Assembly (NCBI GenBank): GCA_002415465.1
Contig: DHYT01000001.1
Coordinates: 1 to 17,554 of the forward strand
Reading direction: 5' to 3'
Length of the DNA stretch: 17,554 nt
Source: Desulfobulbaceae bacterium UBA5123
GTDB taxonomy: Bacteria; Desulfobacterota; Desulfobulbia; Desulfobulbales; UBA5123
The position numbers and the translations under genes are program-made. Position 1 is the first letter of the stretch; each line of letters starts with the position of its first letter. Of the stretch, positions 7,291-14,982 are shown one piece after another. The notes under the pieces were generated by a model, which worked only from the letters and a program-made list of their open reading frames with translations, was not told where the DNA came from and searched no databases.

Positions 7291-9072
7291 ATGAAAACAT
7301 CGGATCTGGTTGTGAAGTTGCTGGAAGAAGCCGGGGTCGAGTGCATCTTCGGGGTGCCGGGCGGCGCCATCGAGGAATTGAACACCGCCCTCTGCCGCAG
7401 CGGCATTACCTCCTTCGTTACCAGGCACGAGGCGGGCGCCGCCTTCATGGCCGACGGCTACGCCCGGGTTTCCGGCAAGCTCGGGGTCTGCTGCTCCACG
7501 GCCGGGCCCGGCGCCACCAACCTGATCACCGGCCTTGCCTCCTCCTATGCCGATTCGATTCCGGTCTGCGCCCTCACCGGCCAGGTGGCCACCTCGGTCT
7601 TCGGCAAGGGCGCCATCCAGGAGTCGGGCGCCGAGGGAGTGAACCTGGTGAGCATCTTCCGCAACTTCACCAAGTACAGCGGCATGCTGCTCAACGTCAA
7701 ACGGGTCCAGTACATGGTGGAAAAGGGAATCCGCCTGGCCATTTCCGGGCGCATGGGGCCGGTGCACCTGAGTCTGCCGGTGGACGTGATGAAGATGCCG
7801 GCAGAGAAGGTCACCTCGCCCAACTGCGGCGTGGCCTCGAAGATGTTCGAGCGGCAGGGTGTGCTGGATGCGGCCAAGGCGTTGCTTTCCGCCAAGCGGC
7901 CGGCCATCATCGCCGGCTGGGGCACCGTGCTCTCCGGCGGCGCCGAGCCGCTGTTCGTGCTGGCCAACCTGCTCAAGATCCCGGTGGCCACCTCGCCCAA
8001 GGCCAAGGGGGTCTTCCCGGAGTCGGACCCCCTTTCCCTGGGCTGCCTCGGTTTTGCCGGCTCGCCGGTGGCCAAGGAGTACATCGTCGAGCGCGATGTG
8101 GACGTGCTGCTGGCGGTGGGCACCAGCTTCAACGAGATGATGACCGGCGGCTGGGACGAGCGGCTGCGGCCTTCCGGCACACTCATTCAGATCGACGCCG
8201 ACAGCGAGGAGATCGGCAAGAACTATCCTGCCACCTACGGCCTGGTGGGCGATGCCCTGACCATTCTCGAAGAGATCGTCTACTCGATCCTCCGTGAGGT
8301 GGGCGGGGAGGTGTCGGCCTGGCAGGAACTGGCCGACACCGTCCGCCGGGGCGCGCGAGAGAACAACCAGTGCCTTGGCAAGCTCTGCCGGCAGGTCAAG
8401 GAGCGCGGCCAGGCGCAGTTGACAGAGGTCGGTGAACTCAAGGAAAAACACCGGGAGGTGCCGCTGGCCTGGGAGGGCGCCTTGTACCATCCCCGGCAGT
8501 TGGTCGCCGACATCCAGCATGTGATGCCGGCCGATACCCTTTACTTTGCCGACATCGGCACCAGCATGGCCTGGGCCATCCGCTACATGGTGATCGACCG
8601 GCCCCGTTCCTTCTTCGTTTCCTTGGGGTTCGGCTCCATGGGCTATGCGGTGGCGGCGCCGGTGGGCGCCAAGCAGGCCGCCAAGGAGCGGCCGGTGGTG
8701 GCGCTGGTGGGAGACGGCAGCTTTATGATGAACGGCATGGAGGTGGCAACGGCCGTGGAGTACAACCTGCCGGTGATTTGGGTCGTTTTCAACAACTCCA
8801 TGTACGGCATGGTTTACCACGGCCGCAAGCTCTTCTCGCCGCCGGTGCCCGAGGGCATCCGTTCCGACTTCAAGCGGGCCGACATCGCCAAGGTGGCCGA
8901 GGGGCTCGGCGCGCGCGGAATCCGCATCGACCGGCCCGGCATGCTCACCGCGGAACTGCTGGCCGAGGTGGTGGCCTCAGGCAAGCCCACGGTGCTCGAC
9001 GTCTGGATCGACGACCAGGTGGTGCCGCCCATCCACAGCCGCATCGAAACGGTGGCCAAGCATTACAAGTAG
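7291..9072 (+). CDS. ThDP-dependent enzyme, acetolactate synthase (large subunit) superfamily
   Basis: 593 residues from ATG 7291, with the strong ribosome site GGGGAGG at 7278-7284. The N-terminal ThDP pyrimidine domain carries the cofactor-activating Glu47 in RHEAGAAFMADGYARVSGK and the STAGPGATN stretch. The central domain (about 190-335) has VAVGT-like Rossmann features. The C-terminal domain (about 400-575) has the ThDP/Mg motif GDGS (474-477) ending in NN (501-502). No small regulatory subunit gene follows. The biosynthetic enzyme usually has RHEQ and, after NN, a GMVRQWQ stretch with a substrate-selecting Trp; here these read RHEA and GMVYHGRK. Branched-chain acetolactate synthesis is therefore uncertain, and a decarboxylase, carboligase or acyl-transfer role on another 2-oxo acid is possible. 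It sits between a Fur-like site and a TonB receptor. Superfamily assignment is firm; substrate is unknown. Confidence 0.9.
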   Translation: MKTSDLVVKLLEEAGVECIFGVPGGAIEELNTALCRSGITSFVTRHEAGAAFMADGYARVSGKLGVCCSTAGPGATNLITGLASSYADSIPVCALTGQVATSVFGKGAIQESGAEGVNLVSIFRNFTKYSGMLLNVKRVQYMVEKGIRLAISGRMGPVHLSLPVDVMKMPAEKVTSPNCGVASKMFERQGVLDAAKALLSAKRPAIIAGWGTVLSGGAEPLFVLANLLKIPVATSPKAKGVFPESDPLSLGCLGFAGSPVAKEYIVERDVDVLLAVGTSFNEMMTGGWDERLRPSGTLIQIDADSEEIGKNYPATYGLVGDALTILEEIVYSILREVGGEVSAWQELADTVRRGARENNQCLGKLCRQVKERGQAQLTEVGELKEKHREVPLAWEGALYHPRQLVADIQHVMPADTLYFADIGTSMAWAIRYMVIDRPRSFFVSLGFGSMGYAVAAPVGAKQAAKERPVVALVGDGSFMMNGMEVATAVEYNLPVIWVVFNNSMYGMVYHGRKLFSPPVPEGIRSDFKRADIAKVAEGLGARGIRIDRPGMLTAELLAEVVASGKPTVLDVWIDDQVVPPIHSRIETVAKHYK

Positions 9073-9137
9073 GGCTTTACCTGCCAAAGGGCAATAGCAT
9101 AAACTTGACACTGTGGTGCTGCGGCCGCTGGTGGGTT

Positions 9138-9166
9138 TTGGAATTAGTAGGCTCTGGCTCTATAAT
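9138..9166 (+). promoter_or_regulatory. Sigma-70-type promoter for the second TonB receptor
   Basis: A perfect TATAAT (9161-9166) lies exactly 17 bp after TTGGAA (9138-9143, four of six to the -35 consensus). Transcription would begin near 9172-9174, directly at the GGAGG ribosome site (9174-9178), giving a leader of only about 12-14 bases before ATG 9186. This allows the receptor to be expressed independently of the ThDP gene. Confidence 0.5.
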
Positions 9167-9185
9167 CATGCTCGGAGGTTCATTT

Positions 9186-11303
9186 ATGGCGGCGCATTGC
9201 ATAAGGATCGGCAGAAAGCCCCCCCTTTTTTCTCTTGTTGTGCTGGCGGCCATGGCGGTTGGCGCCGGGGCGGCGCAGGGCGCCGCTGCCGAGGATGAGA
9301 AGCTCAAAGAGGTTCGCGAGATGTTCACCTCCAAGTATCAGGAGGAGGACTATTACCGTGCCGATCGGCTGCTGCTCACCGCCACCAAGCGCAAGATGGC
9401 GCTTCGCGAAGCGCCGGCCATCGCCACCGTGATCACCGCCGATGAGATTGCCGCCATGGGCGCCCGGAACCTCATGGATGTGCTGCAAACCGTGCCCGGC
9501 ATCGGCGTTTCCAGAAATGAGCAAGGGTTCTTCATGTTTGACGTGCGGGGGATCAGCACGGTCAAGTCCGAAAAGATCCTCCTCTTGATCGACGGCCATT
9601 CCCTCAACAAAAATTATGTCAGCAGCGGTCTGGTCAATTTCGGCGACTATCTCAGCGTCGACAACATCCGCCAGGTTGAAATCGTCCGCGGCCCCGGCTC
9701 CGCCCTCTATGGCGACAACGCCTTTGTCGCCGTCGTCAATGTCATCACCAAGGAGGCTTACGAGCTTGAAGGGGTGGAGGTGAAACTGTCCGGCGGCAGC
9801 TTTGACACCTCCAAGTTCAGTATCCTCGGCGGCGATATCTTTGCCAACGGCCTGCAGGCCTTCGGCAGCCTCAACTACTGGCAGACCAATGGCCCGAACC
9901 TTGCCATCGCCCAGGATCGCTTGCGAGGCACGCCGTGGACCACGGCACCCGGCGATGCCGACACGGCCTATGATGCCTTGGAACTCTTTCTCAAGCTGGC
10001 CTACAAGGATTTTACCTACGAGGGGCATCTCGTCAATAACAGCCGCGGCGTCTATGTCGGCTTTGCCAACGCCCTTACCGACGATAATCACATCGAATAC
10101 CAAAACTTCTGGCACGAGCTTGCCTACCGCCGGGCCCTCACCCCCTCGCTGACCGGCACGGCCAAGGTGTACTGGGATCATTTCGAGCAGGATGCCTCGG
10201 TGCAGCTCATGCCGCCTGGAACAGGTTTCAGCTTCCCCGAGGGCATGATCGGCGGCCCCATGTGCAAGGCCAGCACGGTGGGCGGCGAAATGCAGTTCGA
10301 TTACGATTTCACGGCCAGAAACCATCTGTTGCTGGGGTTCCATTACGAAAAGATGCGCCAGTATGACGTGAAGTCAATTTCCAACTTCGATCCCAACAAC
10401 AACAACGCCTATATCGGCGCGGTACAGGATATCTCTGCCGATGCCAACTGGAACAAGGACGCGATCCGGGAGAGTTACGCCGCCTACCTGCAGGACGAAT
10501 GGGAGGTGGTGGACGATGTCAAGCTGACCGCCGGCCTCCGCTACGATCATTACAACGACTTTGGCGACACCACCAACCCTCGGGCAGGCGTGGTCTGGAA
10601 TTTCTCCAAACAGGGGGAGGTCAAGCTCCTCTACGGCGAGGCCTTCCGGGCACCCAACTTCAGTGAACTCTATAACGATAACAATACCTCGCTGGTGGGC
10701 AATGAAGCCCTGGAGGCTGAGGAGATCACCACCTATGAAGCGGCCATCGGCTATCGCCTGACCGACAGGCTTGCGGTTGACCTCAACTATTTCAATCTGG
10801 AGATCTCAAACCAGATCAGTCGCGACACCTCGATGTCGCCCAACGAGTACGCCAATATCGGCGGCAGCAAGTCGGATGGGGTCGAGCTGGTCCTGAATTA
10901 CCAGTTCGGCGCGGAAGATTACCTGAAGCTGACCTATACCTACCAGGACCCGCGTGACGCGACCACCAACGAGGCCTTGCCCTTCGTGCCCAATCAGCGG
11001 GCCGGCGGCAGCGTCAACTATGCCCTGTCGCGGAATGTTTCTGGCCATGCGGATATCTTGTGGACCGGGGAGCGGTCTCGTCCGGCCGGCGATCCCAGAT
11101 CGGCGGTTGATCCGCACACCACGGTGAATGTGGCGGTTACCGCCAAGAATTTTTATCAGGGCCTCGAGGTCCGAGGAGCGATCTACAACCTGTTCGACGA
11201 AAGGTATGTCGATCCCGATCTCTCCGGGGCCACCCAGTATATCCCGAATGACTATCCCCGGGCGGGGATCTCTGGCATGCTGACGGTCGGCTGCAAGTAT
11301 TGA
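9186..11303 (+). CDS. TonB-dependent outer-membrane receptor (second copy)
   Basis: 705 residues from ATG 9186; GGAGG at 9174-9178 decides this start over ATG 9168 and over the long upstream extension of the frame into the ThDP gene. A signal peptide (about 1-35, Lys/Arg then Val/Leu/Ala core ending GAAA) is followed by a charged segment (about 36-58), a TonB-box-like DRLLLTAT (60-67), a plug domain (about 76-192, with QVEIVRGPGSALYG and VVNVITK) and a barrel ending in Tyr. From the charged segment through the TonB-box, 27 of 32 residues match the receptor at 3109, whereas the plug and barrel differ more, suggesting paralogues with different ligands but a shared periplasmic partner. It is 113 bp after the ThDP gene and is the last + strand gene before a convergent terminator region. 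The ligand is not readable from sequence. Confidence 0.95.
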   Translation: MAAHCIRIGRKPPLFSLVVLAAMAVGAGAAQGAAAEDEKLKEVREMFTSKYQEEDYYRADRLLLTATKRKMALREAPAIATVITADEIAAMGARNLMDVLQTVPGIGVSRNEQGFFMFDVRGISTVKSEKILLLIDGHSLNKNYVSSGLVNFGDYLSVDNIRQVEIVRGPGSALYGDNAFVAVVNVITKEAYELEGVEVKLSGGSFDTSKFSILGGDIFANGLQAFGSLNYWQTNGPNLAIAQDRLRGTPWTTAPGDADTAYDALELFLKLAYKDFTYEGHLVNNSRGVYVGFANALTDDNHIEYQNFWHELAYRRALTPSLTGTAKVYWDHFEQDASVQLMPPGTGFSFPEGMIGGPMCKASTVGGEMQFDYDFTARNHLLLGFHYEKMRQYDVKSISNFDPNNNNAYIGAVQDISADANWNKDAIRESYAAYLQDEWEVVDDVKLTAGLRYDHYNDFGDTTNPRAGVVWNFSKQGEVKLLYGEAFRAPNFSELYNDNNTSLVGNEALEAEEITTYEAAIGYRLTDRLAVDLNYFNLEISNQISRDTSMSPNEYANIGGSKSDGVELVLNYQFGAEDYLKLTYTYQDPRDATTNEALPFVPNQRAGGSVNYALSRNVSGHADILWTGERSRPAGDPRSAVDPHTTVNVAVTAKNFYQGLEVRGAIYNLFDERYVDPDLSGATQYIPNDYPRAGISGMLTVGCKY

Positions 11304-11424
11304 TGCCCTTTAGCGGATTGTGTTTGGGCGATCACGCTGCGTGCTTCGATGCGTGAATATTGATGACGTCGGGCGTAGGGAACGGCCAGTTTCTGACTTG
11401 AGCAAGATGATGAAGTGATGCGGA

Positions 11425-11440
11425 GCCGGAACAATCCGGC
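11425..11440. other. Small hairpin (6-bp stem, ACAA loop)
   Basis: GCCGGA (11425-11430) and TCCGGC (11435-11440) pair perfectly around ACAA. No T-tract follows on either strand. It is the first of three hairpins in 90 bp and may help to block read-through or protect the 3' end of the receptor transcript. Confidence 0.4.
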
Positions 11441-11460
11441 CGGGATGAGTTGGCAAAAGA

Positions 11461-11493
11461 AAAGGGCCGGCGCTGGGAAGGCGCCGGCCCTTT
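11461..11493. terminator. Strong bidirectional-type intrinsic terminator between convergent genes
   Basis: AAAGGGCCGGCGC (11461-11473) and GCGCCGGCCCTTT (11481-11493) form a perfect 13-bp stem around a 7-base loop. On the minus strand the stem is followed by TTTTCTTTTG (complement of the bases ending at 11460), a good T-tract, so it should end the DUF445 transcript about 150 bp after its stop codon. On the + strand only TTTGTTG follows, so it is weaker for the receptor gene. Confidence 0.8.
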
Positions 11494-11496
11494 GTT

Positions 11497-11514
11497 GCTC
11501 CGGTGGTCCGGAGC
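11497..11514. other. Second GC-rich hairpin (7-bp stem, TGGT loop)
   Basis: GCTCCGG (11497-11503) and CCGGAGC (11508-11514) pair perfectly around TGGT. CTTTC follows on the + strand, so it may back up the preceding stem as a tandem terminator for the receptor gene. Confidence 0.4.
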
Positions 11515-11639
11515 CTTTCAAGAAGGAGAGAAAAAAAGGAGAAACAGGAAACAGGCTCGAGGGTGGAGGGCCCTCACTGTTGTTCCTTAATGTATTAGAC
11601 AACCATGTTTTAAGATTGTTCCGCTTTTTAAAAAAAAAA

Positions 11640-13226
11640 TCAGGTCGAGAGCAAAAAGGCCAGGTTGCACAGGCCGATCAGAAAACCGAGCAGCGCCCCG
11701 AAGAGATTGATGTACTTGAACTGCTCCTCCATGATCGACAGCAATAGCCCTTCCAGGCGCAGGAGGTCGAGGGTGTTGACCTTGCGGGCGACGATGCGGC
11801 GGATGTTGAGGGTGTCCACCAGCCCCGGCACCTCGCGGACCAGGATATTGCCCACCTGTTGGAGCAGGTAGTCGGTGATGCCGTACTGCACCTCCTTGGG
11901 CAGGAAGTCGGAGAGCTTGCCCACCGGCGCCTGCAGGAGGCGGTCTTCGACCAGGTCGGCGACCATCTTGTCCAGCAACCGTTTGACGGTGGTGGAGCGG
12001 AGCAGGGTAATGATCTCGTCCACGGCCCAGCCGATCGCCTGGTCGGTGGTCTTGTCGCCGAAGAGGTCGGCGATGATCTCCTGCAGGGGCCGTTGCGTCT
12101 GGGTTTCAAGCGCTTCCCGGGCAAGGCCGGCCACCCCCCTGGCGGTGGCCGGGGCGCGCAAGAGGACGATGGCCTGGTCGGCAAGGCCTTCGCGGATCAG
12201 CGCCACCGTTTCCGGGGTCAGCTTGTCGAGGAGGCGCGAGGCCGGGGCGGCCATGAACCCTTCCGCCTTGTCGCGGAGAATCACCGCCAGCTTTTGCTGC
12301 ACGGTCTCGTCAAAGAGCCACTGGGCGATTTCCTCGCCCTTGCCTTCCAGGTAGTCGCGGACCTTGCCGCCGATGACCTCCGGGTTGAGGAAGCCGCCGA
12401 GCAGACCGCCCAGCGGCCCGAGATTGGCGGTGAAGGAGCCCACCGCGTTGGTGATGCCGCGGGCGATCCGGTCCTGAACCAGCGGCTCCTGCAGCAGCTT
12501 GGCGATCTTGTGGATCAGGTGCGGCGCTTCCGCTTCCAGCCGGTCGAGGAGCAGGGTTCTGAGCCCGGCCGGGAGCAGATCGTTGAGGGAGCGGTCTTCG
12601 GCGACAAAGGTGTCGATGCGGCCGCCCACCGTCTCCCGCACCCACTGCTCGACGCCATCGCTGTTGAGGAAGTTCGCCACCCCGGCTTCGATGGTGGTTT
12701 CCAGCTTGTCCCGGTTTTCCGGGGCGAGGATTTCGTCCAGCGGCAGGTTGAGGAAGGTGTGCAGGTGGTCGCTGATCACCGGGGTGATCCGGTCGGCAAA
12801 GGCGTCGCTGCGAAGGTGGCCGTGCAGGTGTTTCAAGGTTCGCCAGCGGAGGATCTTGATCCCCACCTTGAAGTAGGAACGGAAGCGTTCCGGCACAATG
12901 GCGACCACCGGTCCCAGCGGTCGATCCAGCGTTTCGGTGATCCGTTCGTCGATAAGGCCCCGCAGTTCGAGCCTGAAGCGCTCTTCGCCCAGGGCCTGGC
13001 TGACATCGGCGCTGGTGAGCAGGTGGCCGCCCACCATCTCGCCGATGTTTTCGGCCAGCTCCTTGCGTTTCAAGGGGATGACGCCCGGGGTCATCGGCAC
13101 CCGCAGCCCGAGGATATACCAGGGCTTGAGCGGCCGGAAGAGCATCCGGATCGCCACGTAGTTGGTCATGTAGCCGATGAATGCGCCCAGCAGCGGCGGG
13201 GCGAGATAGGCGGAGATGGGGGGCAT
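11640..13226 (-). CDS. DUF445 family membrane protein
   Basis: 528 residues from ATG 13226, preceded on the minus strand by AAGGA with 8-base spacing; an in-frame TTG at 13232 has no support. The N-terminus carries the family hallmark, a hydrophobic stretch running into IGYMTNYVAIRMLFRP (about 16-31), followed by TPGVIPLKR. A long, mostly helical middle region with repeated heptad-like segments follows, and the C-terminus (about 500-527) is a second hydrophobic segment (FGALLGFLIGLCNLAFLL). DUF445 proteins are widespread membrane proteins of unknown molecular function; length and the two terminal membrane segments fit. It starts 45 bp after the stop of the aromatic biosynthesis fusion on the same strand, so they are probably co-transcribed, although no functional link is obvious. 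A strong terminator lies downstream. Confidence 0.9.
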   Translation of the reverse strand: MPPISAYLAPPLLGAFIGYMTNYVAIRMLFRPLKPWYILGLRVPMTPGVIPLKRKELAENIGEMVGGHLLTSADVSQALGEERFRLELRGLIDERITETLDRPLGPVVAIVPERFRSYFKVGIKILRWRTLKHLHGHLRSDAFADRITPVISDHLHTFLNLPLDEILAPENRDKLETTIEAGVANFLNSDGVEQWVRETVGGRIDTFVAEDRSLNDLLPAGLRTLLLDRLEAEAPHLIHKIAKLLQEPLVQDRIARGITNAVGSFTANLGPLGGLLGGFLNPEVIGGKVRDYLEGKGEEIAQWLFDETVQQKLAVILRDKAEGFMAAPASRLLDKLTPETVALIREGLADQAIVLLRAPATARGVAGLAREALETQTQRPLQEIIADLFGDKTTDQAIGWAVDEIITLLRSTTVKRLLDKMVADLVEDRLLQAPVGKLSDFLPKEVQYGITDYLLQQVGNILVREVPGLVDTLNIRRIVARKVNTLDLLRLEGLLLSIMEEQFKYINLFGALLGFLIGLCNLAFLLST

Positions 13227-13271
13227 GGGCAACGTCCTTGTTGTCTGTTGGGTGGCGTCTGGGGGCCGGCG

Positions 13272-14951
13272 TCAGGATCTGATCAATTTGCCCAGCACCT
13301 CGTCCACGGCCAGGGACTGGCGCATCCTGGTGGCGAGAAACTCCTCCCGCAGGTAGCGGCGGTTGTCGTCGATGATCCCGCACAGCCGGTCGATTTCCCC
13401 TGCCTCGGCAAGCTCGACGATCCGCAGCAGGTTTTCGGCAAAGCTCTTGACGATCTTGCGGCCGTCGCCCCTGGCGGCCATGATCTCCGCGTAGGTGCGG
13501 GGGTTCTGGGCGTGCGCCCGGCACATCGCCAGCACCCCGTACAGCGAGGTGAGGGTGGAGTGGCTGCCGATGTCGGCGGGGGCGATCTCGTTCTCCTTGA
13601 GCGCCATGGCCATGGCGATGGAGATGGCGGTGGGCAGCTTCTGGCCGACCCCCATCAGCAGGTCGTGGCGGCTGGCGCTGTCGTGGCAGATATCGGCGCC
13701 GTGCTTGTAGAGAAAGGCCTCGAATTCGCTGCACAGGGGGCCGCTCCGTTCGGTGCGGACCACCGAGACGTTCTTGTCCTTCATGGTGGCGGCCTTCGGC
13801 CCCCAGAGGTTGTGGACCAGCATCACCTCCACCTCCGGGACGGTGTGGGCGATGGCCGCGGCGAGGTTGTTTTCCGCCTCGCCGGCCAGCAGCACCAGTG
13901 CCTGGTTGCCCTTGAGCAGCGGTCCGTAGGCGGCGATGGCCGCGGCGGTGGCGCTGATCGGCACGCAGATCGCCACCATCTCAACCCGGGCGATCATCGC
14001 CTCCGGGGTGAGTGCGGTGGCGCGGCCGGTGAGGAGGCATTTGTAGCCTTCGCTTTCGAGGCGCCTTGCGAACCACTGGCTCATCTCGCCGGTGCCGATG
14101 AAGCCGACGGTGTTGATCCGTTTGGCGCGCATGTCCAGGCGCGGGTAGCTTCCCAGCACCCTGATCGCGCCCGGCTCCTGGATGATGTGCGCTTCGATGC
14201 GGGCCAGGGCCTCCTTGAGGGCGGGGTCGTTGATATGGCCTTCCGCCTCCACGTAGAACTGCAGTTCCTGGCTCTTGGGATCGGTCTCGGAGCGCAGGTC
14301 GAGGAGGTTCACCCCCCGCTTGCTGAATTCGCCCAGGGTGTCGAAGAGCAGCCCCACCCGGTCCTTGAGCGGGACGGTGATCATCGCCGTGGCGTCGTAG
14401 CCGGTGGGGGCGGGGAGCTTTTTGCCGAGAACCGCGAAGCGGGTGCGGCTGTGCGGGGCGACGTCGCGCTGGCGCACCGGGATGCCATGTTCCTTGAGGA
14501 TCTCTTCCGAGGCGATGACCACCTGCGCGGCCGCTGCCGCTTCCTTGATCCGCTTGAGCGCTTTTTCGATTTCCCGCACCGCCATCCGGGGGGTATCCGG
14601 GAAATGGCTGGTCAGATATTCCTCGCACTGGCGAAGTTCCTGGTCGGTGCCGACGATCAGTTCCGGCTGCCGGTCGCCGGCCAGCGAGCCCATGGCCAGA
14701 TGGATGGGCAGCACCACGTTGTCGATCCAGTGGCCGTGGTTGAGGCTTTCCATCTGATGGAAGTATTCCCTGATCTCGCCTTCTCGGGTATTGTAGACCG
14801 GGATCAGGGCCAGGTCGGCCTCGCCGGTTTTGAAGGCGTTGAGGACGCCGCTGACCTGCGGGAAGAGTTTGAGGGCGGCGTCCGGATTGTGGAGGCGCGC
14901 GGCCTGAAAGGCGTGGGAGCCTTCCGGGCCAAGGGTGGCGATGGTTGTCAT
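13272..14951 (-). CDS. Prephenate dehydratase-ACT-prephenate/arogenate dehydrogenase fusion
   Basis: 559 residues from ATG 14951; GAGG lies about 11 bases upstream. Domain 1 (about 4-180) resembles prephenate dehydratase: LGPEGSHAFQAA at the start and the catalytic-type TRF motif at 170-172. The usual PIENS-like motif reads PVYNT (51-55). Domain 2 (about 186-265) is an ACT domain, but the phenylalanine-binding motifs GALV and ESRP are altered (VGLL at 199-202, RSET at 220-223). Domain 3 (about 279-545) is a TyrA-type dehydrogenase with the NAD(P)-binding VGFIGTGEM (282-290), an HNLWGP in place of HPMFGP (His380) and the helical HD region after 429. Such a protein would convert prephenate both to phenylpyruvate and to hydroxyphenylpyruvate or tyrosine, in the cytoplasm. 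No chorismate mutase domain is present. It is upstream of DUF445 and divergent from the helicase gene. The dehydrogenase half is firm; dehydratase activity is less sure. Confidence 0.88.
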   Translation of the reverse strand: MTTIATLGPEGSHAFQAARLHNPDAALKLFPQVSGVLNAFKTGEADLALIPVYNTREGEIREYFHQMESLNHGHWIDNVVLPIHLAMGSLAGDRQPELIVGTDQELRQCEEYLTSHFPDTPRMAVREIEKALKRIKEAAAAAQVVIASEEILKEHGIPVRQRDVAPHSRTRFAVLGKKLPAPTGYDATAMITVPLKDRVGLLFDTLGEFSKRGVNLLDLRSETDPKSQELQFYVEAEGHINDPALKEALARIEAHIIQEPGAIRVLGSYPRLDMRAKRINTVGFIGTGEMSQWFARRLESEGYKCLLTGRATALTPEAMIARVEMVAICVPISATAAAIAAYGPLLKGNQALVLLAGEAENNLAAAIAHTVPEVEVMLVHNLWGPKAATMKDKNVSVVRTERSGPLCSEFEAFLYKHGADICHDSASRHDLLMGVGQKLPTAISIAMAMALKENEIAPADIGSHSTLTSLYGVLAMCRAHAQNPRTYAEIMAARGDGRKIVKSFAENLLRIVELAEAGEIDRLCGIIDDNRRYLREEFLATRMRQSLAVDEVLGKLIRS

Positions 14952-14982
14952 GTCGGGCCGATCCTCATGGCAGGGGTCTGTG

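Larger units (their letters stand above)
11304..11639. other. Convergent intergenic region with hairpin cluster
   Basis: 336 bp between the stop codons of the second receptor (+) and the DUF445 gene (minus). 11304-11420 shows nothing recognisable. 11425-11514 holds three hairpins, listed separately. 11515-11639 is purine-rich then AT-rich, with a GAGGGCCCTC palindrome near 11567-11576 and a T5/A9 tract (11626-11639) directly against the DUF445 stop. A 110-codon frame at 11415-11747 runs through the terminator stem into the opposite gene and is not considered real. Confidence 0.6.

Noticed and set aside
7267..8820. 517-codon minus-strand frame opposite the ThDP enzyme
   Set aside because: It is His/Gly/Asp/Leu-rich with no domain, and the + strand gene has all ThDP motifs.
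9105..9110. Perfect TTGACA -35 hexamer after the ThDP gene
   Set aside because: No -10-like hexamer lies 16-18 bp downstream; the TTGGAA/TATAAT pair at 9138-9166 is better.
9159..9174. Fur-box-like ATAATCATGCTC overlapping the second receptor's -10
   Set aside because: Only one half resembles the consensus; the other half has essentially no match (about 10 of 19 overall).
8778..9185. Upstream extension of the second receptor frame into the ThDP gene
   Set aside because: The extension reads low-complexity Arg/Gly sequence out of frame with the ThDP enzyme; the ribosome site, promoter and signal peptide all place the start at 9186.
11415..11747. 110-codon + strand frame in the convergent intergenic region
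   Set aside because: It runs through the terminator stem and into the opposite gene, with Lys/Glu/Gly-rich composition, no clear ribosome site and no domain.
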